Assembly: GCA_019235885.1 (NCBI GenBank)
Contig: JAFAKB010000064.1
Coordinates: forward strand, 62,001-126,000
DNA length: 64,000 nt
Origin: Candidatus Eremiobacterota bacterium
Lineage (GTDB): Bacteria; Vulcanimicrobiota; Vulcanimicrobiia; Vulcanimicrobiales; Vulcanimicrobiaceae
Direction of reading: 5' to 3'
Positions 1 to 8,311 of this stretch are shown one piece after another (position 1 is the stretch's first letter; each line of letters begins with the position of its first letter). A program made the position numbers and the translations under genes. Below the pieces are notes generated by a model. That model worked only from the letters and a program-made list of their open reading frames with translations, did not search any database and was not told the origin of the DNA.

Positions 1-316
1 CGGCGGAGTTCATGCTGACCTTGTCGCAGCCGGCGCGCAGCAAGTCGTTCACGTCTTCCACCCCGCGCACGCCGCCGCCGACGGCGAACGGAATCGTCAG
101 CTCGCGCGCGACGGCGCGCACGACGTCCAGCGTTGCTCGGCGCCCTTCCACCGTCGCGGTGATGTCGAGAAAGACCAGCTCGTCCGCCCCTTCCGCCTCG
201 TAGCGGCGGGCGAGCGCGACCGGATCGCCGGCGTCGCTCAAATCGACGAAGCGCACGCCTTTGACGACTCGGCCGTCCTTGATGTCCAGACACGGGACGA
301 TCCGTCGAGCCAACAC
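1..316 (-). CDS. hisF: Imidazole glycerol phosphate synthase subunit HisF (5' part only)
   Basis: This is the cyclase subunit of IGP synthase (histidine biosynthesis), a cytoplasmic (beta/alpha)8 barrel that pairs with HisH. The translated N-terminal part contains [19 protein letters not shown], with the catalytic Asp of CLD, then [21 protein letters not shown] and DKVSMNSA, all signature HisF strands. The gene runs off the left edge, so only about 105 codons are present. A GTG at 316 is chosen as start; the next codon, TTG, is a possible alternative, and a weak AGG lies about 10 nt upstream. It follows the SpoIIE-type phosphatase on the same strand after 22 nt, so the two may be cotranscribed. 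No other his gene is visible in the window. Confidence 0.93.
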   Translation of the reverse strand, partial: MLARRIVPCLDIKDGRVVKGVRFVDLSDAGDPVALARRYEAEGADELVFLDITATVEGRRATLDVVRAVARELTIPFAVGGGVRGVEDVNDLLRAGCDKVSMNSA

Positions 317-338
317 GACCAGCTGCCTTTTCGCCGTG

Positions 339-1766
339 CTACGCCCGGGCGCTTTCACCGAGCGGCGAGAACCCGGTCGCGACGCTCTCGTCTTCCTGGA
401 CGACACGCAGCGCGAGGATCGCCAAGTCGTCCTGCACGCCGCCGCTGTAGGCGTCTGCCGAAGCGACCAGCAGGTCGCACATCGCCTGCGGGTCCGAGGG
501 CGCGTCGCGCAGGATGGTGACGACGCGGTCTTCGCCCAGCATCTCGCCCGCGTCGTTGCGCGCTTCGCCGAGGCCGTCGGTCGCGAGCAGCACGACGTCG
601 CCGAGCGCCAGCGGAACCGCTTCGGTCTCGTACGGCTCGTCGGGGTCGAGGCCGACGATCGAACCGGTCGGCGGGAGCGCTTCGATCAGCGTTCCGCGGC
701 GCACGTACGCCGTTCCGTGGCCGGCGCTCGCGTAGTGCAGCGTGCGCGTGCGCGCGTCGAACGCGCCGAGAAACAGCACCACGAACACCGACGGGTCGTC
801 GAACGTGTCGATGAACAAGCGGTTGAAGCGCCGCACGACGTCGGCCGGGTCGTCCGCGCCGGCGGCCAGTGCGCGGATCGCGTACTGCGCGAACGCCGCG
901 TGGCGCGCCGCTTCGATCCCTTTCCCGCTCGCGTCGGCGATCAGGAACCAGCCCAGGTCGTCCGATGCGCGCCAGGCGTCGAGCACGTCGCCGCCGATCA
1001 GCGCTTCGCGGGTCGCCGACGCGTACGCCGAGCCGATGTCGGTCGCGACAAGCCGCTGTCCGCGCACCCGCAAGGTGCGCTGCAGCGCGTCGACCAGCGC
1101 TTGGCCTTCGGCCAGCCGGGCGACGGCGTTCGCGCGGCTCGCCGCGTACCACAGCGCGACGATCGCGAAAAGCGTGATGAAGCCGGCGCTGATTGCGACG
1201 GTCGCATTGATGCGCCGCCGCAGCGCGATGTCGACCCGCTCGCTGGCCCGCGTGAGCACTTGGCGCAGCGCGGCGGCGTCGCTGCTCATCTGGTCGGTGA
1301 GGAACTTTCCTTCTGACTGCTTGGTGTAGGCACCGGGCGCGTCTGGGTTGCGCAACAGCGGGATCGCGACTTCCTGCTCCCACGTGCCATGCCGCGCGAG
1401 CATGTCGTCGACGGTGGGGATCCCTTCGGGGATCCCGGCTTCACCGAGCCGGGAGCGCAGCGTGCGGCCCTGTTGCTCGAAGAGCGGGTTCGGTGGCTTG
1501 TTCTCGTCGAGGAACGCCGGGTTGCGGGTCGAGAGGTAGCCGCGCAAGGACGTCTCTTCGGCGAGTTGCATGCGGAGCAGCGCGTCGAGGTCGGAGCGGG
1601 CGTTCGCCAGCCGAAACTGTGCCCCTGACGCAGCGTCCAGTTGCCGAACGCCGATCAGCGGGCCCGCGATCGCCGTCGCGAGGAAGGCGAGGACCAGTAG
1701 AACGATTGGAGGCGACGCCCAGAATCGAACTGGGGGTGGAGCTTTTGCAGAGCTCTGCCTTACCAC
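339..1766 (-). CDS. Membrane-anchored SpoIIE/PP2C-type serine phosphatase
   Basis: Predicted PPM-type phosphatase that would dephosphorylate a regulatory protein such as an anti-sigma antagonist. An N-terminal membrane helix ([15 protein letters not shown]) is followed by a CHASE3-like helical sensor region, a second membrane helix ([18 protein letters not shown]), and a C-terminal catalytic domain with [26 protein letters not shown] and QDDLAIL, which supply the metal-binding Asp residues. The start is uncertain: the furthest in-frame GTG (1766) lies inside the tRNA-Cys gene, and no ATG, GTG or TTG follows between the tRNA end and the first membrane helix. A rare start codon, or translation of unprocessed precursor RNA, must be considered. 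The frameshifted STAS-like gene near 11.8 kb is a conceivable former partner type, but this is inference. Confidence 0.82.
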   Translation of the reverse strand: MVRQSSAKAPPPVRFWASPPIVLLVLAFLATAIAGPLIGVRQLDAASGAQFRLANARSDLDALLRMQLAEETSLRGYLSTRNPAFLDENKPPNPLFEQQGRTLRSRLGEAGIPEGIPTVDDMLARHGTWEQEVAIPLLRNPDAPGAYTKQSEGKFLTDQMSSDAAALRQVLTRASERVDIALRRRINATVAISAGFITLFAIVALWYAASRANAVARLAEGQALVDALQRTLRVRGQRLVATDIGSAYASATREALIGGDVLDAWRASDDLGWFLIADASGKGIEAARHAAFAQYAIRALAAGADDPADVVRRFNRLFIDTFDDPSVFVVLFLGAFDARTRTLHYASAGHGTAYVRRGTLIEALPPTGSIVGLDPDEPYETEAVPLALGDVVLLATDGLGEARNDAGEMLGEDRVVTILRDAPSDPQAMCDLLVASADAYSGGVQDDLAILALRVVQEDESVATGFSPLGESARA

Positions 1767-1780
1767 TTGGCTACGTCGCC
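1707..1780 (-). tRNA. tRNA-Cys (GCA)
   Basis: On the minus strand a full cloverleaf can be drawn: acceptor GGCGACG/CGTCGCC, D-arm GCC...GGC, anticodon stem GAGCT/AGCTC with loop CTGCAAA (anticodon GCA), and T-arm CCCAG-TTCGATT-CTGGG. The discriminator base is U, as expected for Cys identity, and CCA is encoded. It lies 9 nt downstream of tRNA-Gly, so the two are probably one transcript. Confidence 0.95.
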
Positions 1781-1789
1781 CGGAGCGTT

Positions 1790-1863
1790 TGGAGCGGGTG
1801 GCGGGAATCGAACCCGCGCGTCGACCTTGGGAAGGTCACAGGCTACCATTACATCACACCCGC
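1790..1863 (-). tRNA. tRNA-Gly (CCC)
   Basis: On the minus strand: acceptor GCGGGTG/CACCCGC, anticodon stem TGACC/GGTCG with loop TTCCCAA (anticodon CCC), T-arm GCGGG-TTCGATT-CCCGC, discriminator U and encoded CCA. The D-stem is weak, with one mismatch (10-13 ATGT against 22-25 GCCT). It is the first gene of a tRNA-Gly/tRNA-Cys pair. Confidence 0.93.
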
Positions 1864-1977
1864 GCCGGGGCGGCTCGCACCGTTCCGCGCCCTCGGGCGC
1901 GAACCCTGGCGTCTCCCCGAACGTTCCCATGGGTACGACTGATCTCGGCAACGTGCCGGACGATCCCCGGAGGACCC

Positions 1978-2877
1978 ATGAAACGCCTGCTCGCCCTCAC
2001 CCTGAGCCTCGGCCTGGCCGCCCTGGGCAGCGCTGCCCCGGTGCTCGCGCAGACCAGCGACGAACAGCTCGAGATGCAGATCGGTCAGCAAGAGTACCAA
2101 GCGCTGCAACAAAAGGGCGAGATCATCTCCAACTCGCCGTACTACGCGATTCTGAACCCGATCGCCCAGCAGATCAAGCGCGTTGCCGACCCGCAATACT
2201 TCCATCCGTTCCAGTTCATTCTCGTGCACGAATCGGCGCCGAACGCGTTCGCCGTGCCGGGCGGGAACGTCTACGTCACCGACTCGCTGATGCGCTTCGT
2301 GCAGAACCGCGAAGAGCTCGCCGGCGTCCTCTGCCACGAGACCTCGCACGACATCCACCACGACGTGCTGCACCTCTACCAGAAGCAGCAGAAGACCGCG
2401 ACCGCCTACACGATCGGCGACATCTTGGCCAACATCGCGACCGGCGGCCGCGCGTCGCGCACGATCGACACCGTCGCGAACCTCGGTTTCACGCTGCAGT
2501 CGCAGAACTACTCGCGCGACGTCGAAAGTGCCGCCGACCACAAGGGTGCGATCACGTGCGCCGAAGCCGGCTCGAACCCGTGGGGCATGGTCTGGCTCTT
2601 CCAGCAGTTCGAAAAATCAGACACGGGCGGCCAGATGGAAATGCTTTCGGACCATCCCACCGACCAGCACCGCATCGACGACCTCAAGCGCGAGTTCGCC
2701 TCCGATCCGCAACTGTTCGGCCGCTTCCCCTCCAGCATAGCCTACGCGACGCCGCTCGGCCAGAACCCGCGCGCGACGACCTCGCAGGCCCGCTCGGCCA
2801 CGCGTAGCACGGCATACCGCCGCACGACCCGCAAACCAAAGGGCATGTTCCCGCCGGGCTCCGGCTACAAGTACTAA
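1978..2877 (+). CDS. Secreted M48-family zinc metallopeptidase
   Basis: A 299-residue periplasmic M48-like protease, probably of the BepA/LoiP kind used in envelope protein quality control. A signal peptide ends near residue 24 (PVLA-Q). The zinc site is HETSH at residues 120-124, with the third ligand in VESAADHKG (E183). The VPGGNVYVTDSLM segment just before the HExxH helix is typical of M48. The C-terminus is short and basic with no TPR repeats. The ATG at 1978 is preceded by GGAGG at about 5 nt. A hairpin 48 nt downstream probably ends the transcript before the next peptidase gene. Family assignment is firm; the substrate is unknown. Confidence 0.9.
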   Translation: MKRLLALTLSLGLAALGSAAPVLAQTSDEQLEMQIGQQEYQALQQKGEIISNSPYYAILNPIAQQIKRVADPQYFHPFQFILVHESAPNAFAVPGGNVYVTDSLMRFVQNREELAGVLCHETSHDIHHDVLHLYQKQQKTATAYTIGDILANIATGGRASRTIDTVANLGFTLQSQNYSRDVESAADHKGAITCAEAGSNPWGMVWLFQQFEKSDTGGQMEMLSDHPTDQHRIDDLKREFASDPQLFGRFPSSIAYATPLGQNPRATTSQARSATRSTAYRRTTRKPKGMFPPGSGYKY

Positions 2878-2924
2878 CCGGCCCAAGCGCGCGCCCGAAC
2901 GGAAGGCGCGCACCGCGACGACGT

Positions 2925-2950
2925 GAAAGCCCGGGATTCCTCGGGCTTTC
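2925..2950 (+). terminator. Hairpin terminator after the M48 peptidase
   Basis: A perfect 9-bp inverted repeat, GAAAGCCCG / CGGGCTTTC, with an 8-nt loop. No good U-tract follows, so efficiency is uncertain. It lies between the M48 and M13 genes, close to the ribosome site (CGGAG, 2961-2965) of the latter. Confidence 0.6.
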
Positions 2951-2971
2951 CTAGTTCCTACGGAGTTTTTC

Positions 2972-5053
2972 GTGCATCCGACTCACCTGCTTCGTCTCGC
3001 GGTTCGCGCGCTCGGCGCGACCGCTTTCCTCGCGCTGTTCGCAACCTCGCTCCCGAACCTCACCGCCGGCGCGCGCGCGGCGTCGCCGCCCGTCGCGAAC
3101 GCGCCGGCGATCGATCTGTCCAACATCGATCCGACCTGCAAAGCGTGCGACGACTTCTACCAGTTCGCCACCGGCGGCTGGACGAAGCGCACGACGCTGC
3201 CGCCCGGCCGCCCGCGCTGGGGCGGTTTCGACGAGCTCGCGCAGCGCAACCGCGACGTGCTCCACACCATCCTCGAAGACGACGCGAAGATCGCCAACGC
3301 GCCGGCCGGCAGCGATCAGCAGAAGCTGGGCGCGTTCTACGGCGCGTGCATGGACGAAGCGGCCGTCGAAAAAGCCGGCACCGCACCGATCGCGCCGCTG
3401 CTCGACCAGATCACCGCGATCCACGACGTTCCCTCGCTGACGACGACGATCGCCGCGCTGCAGCGCGACGGCGTCAGCGGCGGGTTGCCGCTGTACGCGA
3501 CCGCCGACACGAAAGACTCTTCGAAACAGATCGCCGCGCTCGCCTTCGGCGGCCTCGGCCTCCCCGACCGCGACTACTACTTCAACACCGGCGAGCGCGC
3601 CGACAAGATCCGCGCCGCCTACCACGACTACGTCGCCACGCAGCTCCAGAACCTGGGCGACGATCCCGCCAAAGCGCAGTCGGAAGCGACCGCGCTGATC
3701 GGGCTCGAGACGAAGCTCGCCGAAGCGACGCCGAAGCGCGCCGACTTACGCGATCCCTACAAGACGTACAACCCGACGCCGCTCGCGAAGCTCGCGAGCC
3801 TCGGCCCGCACATCCCGTGGAAATCGTTCTTCGCCGCGCACGACGCGCCCGCGTTCGACATGGTCGACGTCGCGGTTCCCGCGTACGTGACCGCGTACGA
3901 CAGCGCGCTCAGCACGGTGCCGCTCGACACGTGGAAGGCGTACCTGCGCTTTCACGTCGCCGACGGCTACGCGAACGCGCTGCCGAAGCGCTTCGACGAT
4001 GCCAGCTTCGCGTTCCACAGCGGCGTGCTGCTCGGGGTGAAGGACCAGCTTCCGCGCTGGCAGCGCTGCACGAGCGCGAGCGACGCCGCGCTGCGCGACC
4101 CGCTCGGCAAAGCGTACGTCGCCGCCGCGTTCCCGCCCTCGGCGAAGGCGCGCGCGCAGGCGCTCGTCGACAACCTGCAGGCGACGCTGCACGACGACAT
4201 CTCGACCCTCTCGTGGATGAGCGCGCAAACGAAGACGCGCGCCGAGGCGAAGCTCGCCGCGTTCACCAAAAAGATCGGCTATCCCGACAAGTGGGAAGAC
4301 TATTCCGGCCTGCAGATCGCGAGCGGCGCGCCGTACGCCGCCGACATTCTGGCGGTGCGGCGCTGGAACGACGCGCGCAACCTCAAGCGCATCGGCACGC
4401 CGACCGACCGCGCGCGCTGGGGCATGTCGCCGCCAACCGTCAACGCGTACTACAACCCCTCGAACAACGAGATCGTCTTCCCCGCCGGAATCCTCAGCCC
4501 GCCGTTCTTCAACGCGACCGCCGACGACGCGGTCAACTACGGCGCGATCGGCGCGGTGATCGGTCACGAGATGACGCACGGCTTCGACGACCAGGGCCGC
4601 CAGTTCGACGCGAAAGGCGACCTGACCGACTGGTGGACGCCCTCCGACGCGACCGCGTTCAACGCCAAGGCGCAGTGCATCGTGAACGAGTTCGACGCCT
4701 TCGAGCCGGCGCTGGGCGCGCACGAGAACGGCAAGCTCGTGGAAGGCGAAGCGATCGCCGACCTCGGCGGACTGACGATCGCCTACAAGGCGTTCGAAAA
4801 AACGCCGCAGGCGAAGGCGCACAAGAAAATCGACGGCTACACGCCGGAGCAGCGCTTCTTCCTGGCCTACGCGCAGGTGTGGCGCTCGATCGCGACCGAG
4901 GGCTACATCCGCCAGATCGCCGCGACGAACGAGCACCCCTGGGACAAGTACCGCGTTATCGGCACGCTCTCGAACATGCCCGAGTTCCAGTCGGCGTTCC
5001 AGTGCGCCGCGACCGACAAGATGGTGCGCAAGGACCGCTGCCAGATCTGGTAG
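2972..5053 (+). CDS. M13-family (neprilysin/PepO-like) secreted metallopeptidase
   Basis: A 693-residue oligopeptidase of the neprilysin family, about the usual family length. A signal peptide covers roughly the first 37 residues (ends GARAA-S). The N-terminal M13 motif (TCKACDDFYQFATGGW), HEMTHGFDDQGRQFD (zinc site H532-H536), GEAIADLGG (third ligand near E593) and the conserved CxxW-type C-terminus (CQIW) are all present, so the enzyme looks intact. The start is GTG at 2972 with GGAG 6-7 nt upstream. It is probably exported and degrades peptides in the periplasm or outside the cell. It sits beside M48 and S8 peptidases, forming a small cluster of exported proteases. Confidence 0.93.
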   Translation: MHPTHLLRLAVRALGATAFLALFATSLPNLTAGARAASPPVANAPAIDLSNIDPTCKACDDFYQFATGGWTKRTTLPPGRPRWGGFDELAQRNRDVLHTILEDDAKIANAPAGSDQQKLGAFYGACMDEAAVEKAGTAPIAPLLDQITAIHDVPSLTTTIAALQRDGVSGGLPLYATADTKDSSKQIAALAFGGLGLPDRDYYFNTGERADKIRAAYHDYVATQLQNLGDDPAKAQSEATALIGLETKLAEATPKRADLRDPYKTYNPTPLAKLASLGPHIPWKSFFAAHDAPAFDMVDVAVPAYVTAYDSALSTVPLDTWKAYLRFHVADGYANALPKRFDDASFAFHSGVLLGVKDQLPRWQRCTSASDAALRDPLGKAYVAAAFPPSAKARAQALVDNLQATLHDDISTLSWMSAQTKTRAEAKLAAFTKKIGYPDKWEDYSGLQIASGAPYAADILAVRRWNDARNLKRIGTPTDRARWGMSPPTVNAYYNPSNNEIVFPAGILSPPFFNATADDAVNYGAIGAVIGHEMTHGFDDQGRQFDAKGDLTDWWTPSDATAFNAKAQCIVNEFDAFEPALGAHENGKLVEGEAIADLGGLTIAYKAFEKTPQAKAHKKIDGYTPEQRFFLAYAQVWRSIATEGYIRQIAATNEHPWDKYRVIGTLSNMPEFQSAFQCAATDKMVRKDRCQIW

Positions 5054-5080
5054 CGGCCCTCCGCCCCGAACAACAGCGCG

Positions 5081-6571
5081 CTAGGGGTGCGCGGCGGCGA
5101 CGGCGTTGCCGGCGTTCAGCCGCCCCGCCCCTTGGCGCGTGTTGGAAATCCCCGCAATCGGATCGGCGGTCTGCTGCAGCAGCTGCATCACCGTCGCCGG
5201 CGAGAGCGAGCGCGGTCCGCCGTGAAAGGCTTCCATCAGCGCGACCGTTCCCGCGACTTGCGGCGAAGCTTGCGAGGTGCCGTTGAAGAGCACGATGCAG
5301 ACGCCGCCGGAGTTCGAGCAGCGGTCCTTCGCGAACGCTGCCGTCGTCGTCGAATATCCTTCGATCCAGTGCAGCAGATCGCTGTCGCCGGTGCCCGACG
5401 CATCGCCGCCCGGCGCGACCAGCGTCGGCCCGGAGTTGGAATACGACGCGACGGTCTCGGCGACGATCGAGGCGTACACGTTCGGCGTCGCGTCCTGCAC
5501 CGCCGACGCGCCGACCGCGATCACGCCCGGATACGCCGCCGGATAGTCCGGCTGGTTTCCGTCCGCGCCCGGGAAATCGTTCCCGGCCGCCGCGACGACG
5601 ACCACGCCCGATTGAATCGCGAACGCCACGGCGCCTTGCTCCGCCGCGTCGACGCCTGCGCTCTGCGGCGATCCGATGCTCAAGTTGATCACCGACGCGC
5701 CGTTCGCGACCGCGTCGCGAATCGCGATCGCTTCGTCGGCGCCGTCGGCGGTCTGACAGTCGCTCTGCGCCGTCGCCGGCGGAAAGATGCGATACGCCTG
5801 CACGTGCGTGGAGTAGCCGACGCCGGCGAAACCGTACGCGTCGTTGGCCGCGGCGACCGCGAGCCCGGCGACGTTGGTGCCGTGCCCGTTCGTGTCTTGC
5901 GCGGAGCCCGGTCCGGTCGTGCGCACCGAGTTGACGACCGACTCGCGCACGTCGAAGACGAAGTCCGGATTCGACTCGTCGACGCCCGTGTCGAGCACGG
6001 CGACCGAGACGCCGGCGCGCCCGTGCGTGAGCTGCCACGCGCCCGGATCGACGTTCGTCTTGTAGAGATACCATTGATCCACGTTGTCGAGCAGCGGATC
6101 GTTCGCGAACGGATCGGAGAGCGGAACCCGCAGGTGCACCGGCTGCACGTCGACGACGCCCGCGCTGCTGCGCAGCCGCGCCGCCGTCGCGGCGTCGTCG
6201 CTGCCGGGCGGCAGCGTGAGCACGCGATGCGTCACCCCGCCTTCAGTCCCCGCGTCGACCGCCCGCGTCACCCGCGCGACCGAATCAATGGTGCGCGCCG
6301 CGCCGGCCGTCGCCCCGGCGCGATAGCTGACGTACAGCCGGTTCGGCGCGATCCACGAGCTGGGCCGGCCGGCCGCGCGCGCGAGCCGTGCGTTGCCGGC
6401 CGCCGCGCTCCCCACGCTGGTGCAGTTCGACGGCGCAGGCGTGGGCGTGACGACCGGCACCGGCGGCGTCCCGCTGCTGCCGCTGCTGCCCCCGCCTCCG
6501 CACGCGGCAAGCATACCAGCCGACAGCACGGCAGCGGTTCTCTTGAGAAAGCCGGTGGCGCGAAGCGTCAT
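5081..6571 (-). CDS. S8 subtilisin-like lipoprotein peptidase
   Basis: A 496-residue subtilase. The N-terminus has a lipoprotein signal ending LAAC with the acylated Cys at residue 24, followed by a Gly/Ser/Pro-rich linker. Next comes a putative inhibitor-like prodomain, then the catalytic domain with VAVLDTGVD (Asp), DTNGHGTNVAG (His) and FNGTSQASPQVAG (Ser); the oxyanion Asn lies in VVAAAGNDFPG. The catalytic triad is complete. The ATG at 6571 is preferred over longer frames because it starts the lipoprotein signal exactly. It is divergent from the cyclophilin gene and convergent with the M13 gene. The likely location is the outer membrane or periplasm. Confidence 0.92.
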   Translation of the reverse strand: MTLRATGFLKRTAAVLSAGMLAACGGGGSSGSSGTPPVPVVTPTPAPSNCTSVGSAAAGNARLARAAGRPSSWIAPNRLYVSYRAGATAGAARTIDSVARVTRAVDAGTEGGVTHRVLTLPPGSDDAATAARLRSSAGVVDVQPVHLRVPLSDPFANDPLLDNVDQWYLYKTNVDPGAWQLTHGRAGVSVAVLDTGVDESNPDFVFDVRESVVNSVRTTGPGSAQDTNGHGTNVAGLAVAAANDAYGFAGVGYSTHVQAYRIFPPATAQSDCQTADGADEAIAIRDAVANGASVINLSIGSPQSAGVDAAEQGAVAFAIQSGVVVVAAAGNDFPGADGNQPDYPAAYPGVIAVGASAVQDATPNVYASIVAETVASYSNSGPTLVAPGGDASGTGDSDLLHWIEGYSTTTAAFAKDRCSNSGGVCIVLFNGTSQASPQVAGTVALMEAFHGGPRSLSPATVMQLLQQTADPIAGISNTRQGAGRLNAGNAVAAAHP

Positions 6572-6661
6572 CGCAGCAGCGTACCGCAAATTTCTGAGAC
6601 GGCAGTGAGGAGCGGCGCACAACCCAGGAGGACGCCTGCCGCCTCGCGGAACGAACGCCGC

Positions 6662-7243
6662 GTGACGATACTCCGCCCCGCAGCAATGCTCGCGTTCATC
6701 GCGCTCGCCGTTTCGCCGGCATCCGCTCGCGGCGCCGCGCCCGTCGACGTGGCGATTCAAACCAGCGCCGGAACGATCGTGGTGCGGCTCGATCCCGCGC
6801 GTGCGCCGATCACGGTGAAGAACTTCCTGCACTATGTCGACCTCGGAACGTACAACGGCGCGACGATCTACCGCACGCTGCGCCGCGCCACCGAGCCGCA
6901 GTCGCGCATCGAAGTGATCCAAGGCGGGCTCAACCCGCAAGCGGCGAACCCGATGATCAAGCCGATCCCGCTCGAGCCGACGTCGAAGACCGGCTTGCAC
7001 AACGCCGACGGCACGATCGCGATGGCGCGCACCGCCGACCCGAACTCCGCCACGACCGAGTTCTTCATCGACATCGGCGACGACCGCTTCCTCGACGCCG
7101 GCGGCCCGCTCGGCCCCGGCTACGCCGCCTTCGGCAAAGTGATCCGCGGCATGGACGTCGTCCGCAAGATCCATCGTGCTCCGGCCAGCGGTGAGTCGCT
7201 GACCCCGCCGATCCGCATCATCAAAGTCTCGCGCGTGCGATGA
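6662..7243 (+). CDS. Secreted cyclophilin-type peptidyl-prolyl cis-trans isomerase
   Basis: A 193-residue PpiA-like protein. A short signal peptide (…VSPASARGA) precedes a cyclophilin domain with VDVAIQTSAGTIVVRLDP, APITVKNFLHYVD, IQGG, MARTADPNSATTEFFI and FGKVIRGMDVV. The domain is small and the loop around the active site (RIEVIQGG) is slightly divergent, but the fold signatures are clear. GTG at 6662 gives a basic n-region; ATG at 6686 is a possible shorter start. It would assist folding of periplasmic proteins, which fits the neighbouring exported proteases. Confidence 0.9.
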   Translation: MTILRPAAMLAFIALAVSPASARGAAPVDVAIQTSAGTIVVRLDPARAPITVKNFLHYVDLGTYNGATIYRTLRRATEPQSRIEVIQGGLNPQAANPMIKPIPLEPTSKTGLHNADGTIAMARTADPNSATTEFFIDIGDDRFLDAGGPLGPGYAAFGKVIRGMDVVRKIHRAPASGESLTPPIRIIKVSRVR

Positions 7244-7266
7244 GGTACGATCGTTTGCCGCTGTTC

Positions 7267-7905
7267 CTAACTGGATGAATCGGGCTCATTGAGCTCCGGC
7301 CTGACAGAGCGAGCGCGCAAGTCCTTCCCCGCGGTGGTCAATATATCAATCGCCTTTTGTGCCGCGAAGCAAAGCGCATGAGCGGTAGACGCCGCCCCTG
7401 CAACTGGCCTGTAGACGCGCGCAAGCGGGTCGATCGCGAGGTCGAGACCTTGCGCGGCGAGCGATCCGGTCTCGAGCGCTTCCAGCCACACGTCATGCGC
7501 CGCGAACGCTTCGCTGAGGTCGTGTGCCGTCGTCGCGAAACCGTGTGCCGTCGCCGCGAAACCGATGAGAACGGCCATGGCATCTCCGTCGTCGGACGGT
7601 ACTTGCGACTCTTTATCGACGAAATCCCACAGCGTGGGCGCCATTTGATGGACGGCCTCCCACACCTCGGCCATTTCATCCGAGCTCGTGTGCGCGACGA
7701 AGTGCGGCACGATTTTGCCGAGTTGCGACTTCAGCCGTTCGGGATTCTCCAGATCCGAGCGCCGAAGTCCGATCGCAAGTCCGACAGGCTGCGGATCATC
7801 CGCCGACGGGGTGCGCGCGACCACCTCATGGACCTGACCTGGAGCCGCCGCGATCTGAGTCCATGGGTTCACAAGACGGCAATCGCTCGTCGTCCTTACC
7901 TGCAC
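7267..7905 (-). CDS. Hypothetical protein
   Basis: About 212 residues, not recognised. The protein is acidic to neutral and Ala-rich, with no signal peptide or membrane helix. It contains a short tandem duplication (GFAATAHGFATTAHDLS) that reflects a duplicated DNA stretch around 7520-7565. Base composition is a little less G/C-biased than in the neighbours, as in other accessory genes here. The start used is GTG at 7905 with no clear ribosome site. An overlapping frame on the opposite strand is also open (7357-7983) but gives an Arg-rich translation typical of a shadow. Treat as a probable, unassigned gene. Confidence 0.5.
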   Translation of the reverse strand: MQVRTTSDCRLVNPWTQIAAAPGQVHEVVARTPSADDPQPVGLAIGLRRSDLENPERLKSQLGKIVPHFVAHTSSDEMAEVWEAVHQMAPTLWDFVDKESQVPSDDGDAMAVLIGFAATAHGFATTAHDLSEAFAAHDVWLEALETGSLAAQGLDLAIDPLARVYRPVAGAASTAHALCFAAQKAIDILTTAGKDLRARSVRPELNEPDSSS

Positions 7906-8311
7906 CGGCTTCGCCCTTCGCTATGCCTAAAGTCGATGCGGGTTCCAACCAAACCGCCGGGAAAACTCATCGGCATGGGGTGAGTTACGCTTTCACCCAC
8001 GTCACGCCTCCGTGGAACGTCGAGACGATACGGTCTAGCTCGGTTAACGAGATGACGCCGTCATTAACCGCGCGCAGTTCGTGGGCGGTCTGCTCACTGC
8101 AACGATCACGTGCTCGCGATTCGCGACGAAGGAATCGCCTACGCAATGTTCTCCTTGCCTTCAGCGGGGCGGCCGGCGCCGAATTACGCGGCTGGCCTTT
8201 GGTGATCGCGCGCCTCTTGCCGTAAGCTTCCGGGAGACCGGCCCTCGCTCGGCCTGCCTATGGGGGGAGCATACCGCCTGGTCGTCGTATCGGAGACGAG
8301 GGAGGTGCCGC
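7906..8311. other. Gene-free stretch
   Basis: About 400 nt without a convincing gene. Short open frames exist on the plus strand, but their translations are unlike protein domains I know. The last 30 nt carry the GGAGG ribosome site of the following gene. No repeat, tRNA or clear promoter was recognised. Confidence 0.4.

Noticed and set aside
2923-5286. 787-codon frame overlapping the M13 peptidase on the same strand
   Set aside because: The M13 frame has complete family motifs; this frame is Arg-rich and featureless.
7357-7983. 208-codon plus-strand frame opposite the hypothetical gene at 7267-7905
   Set aside because: Arg-rich, no start signal; the minus frame has more normal composition.
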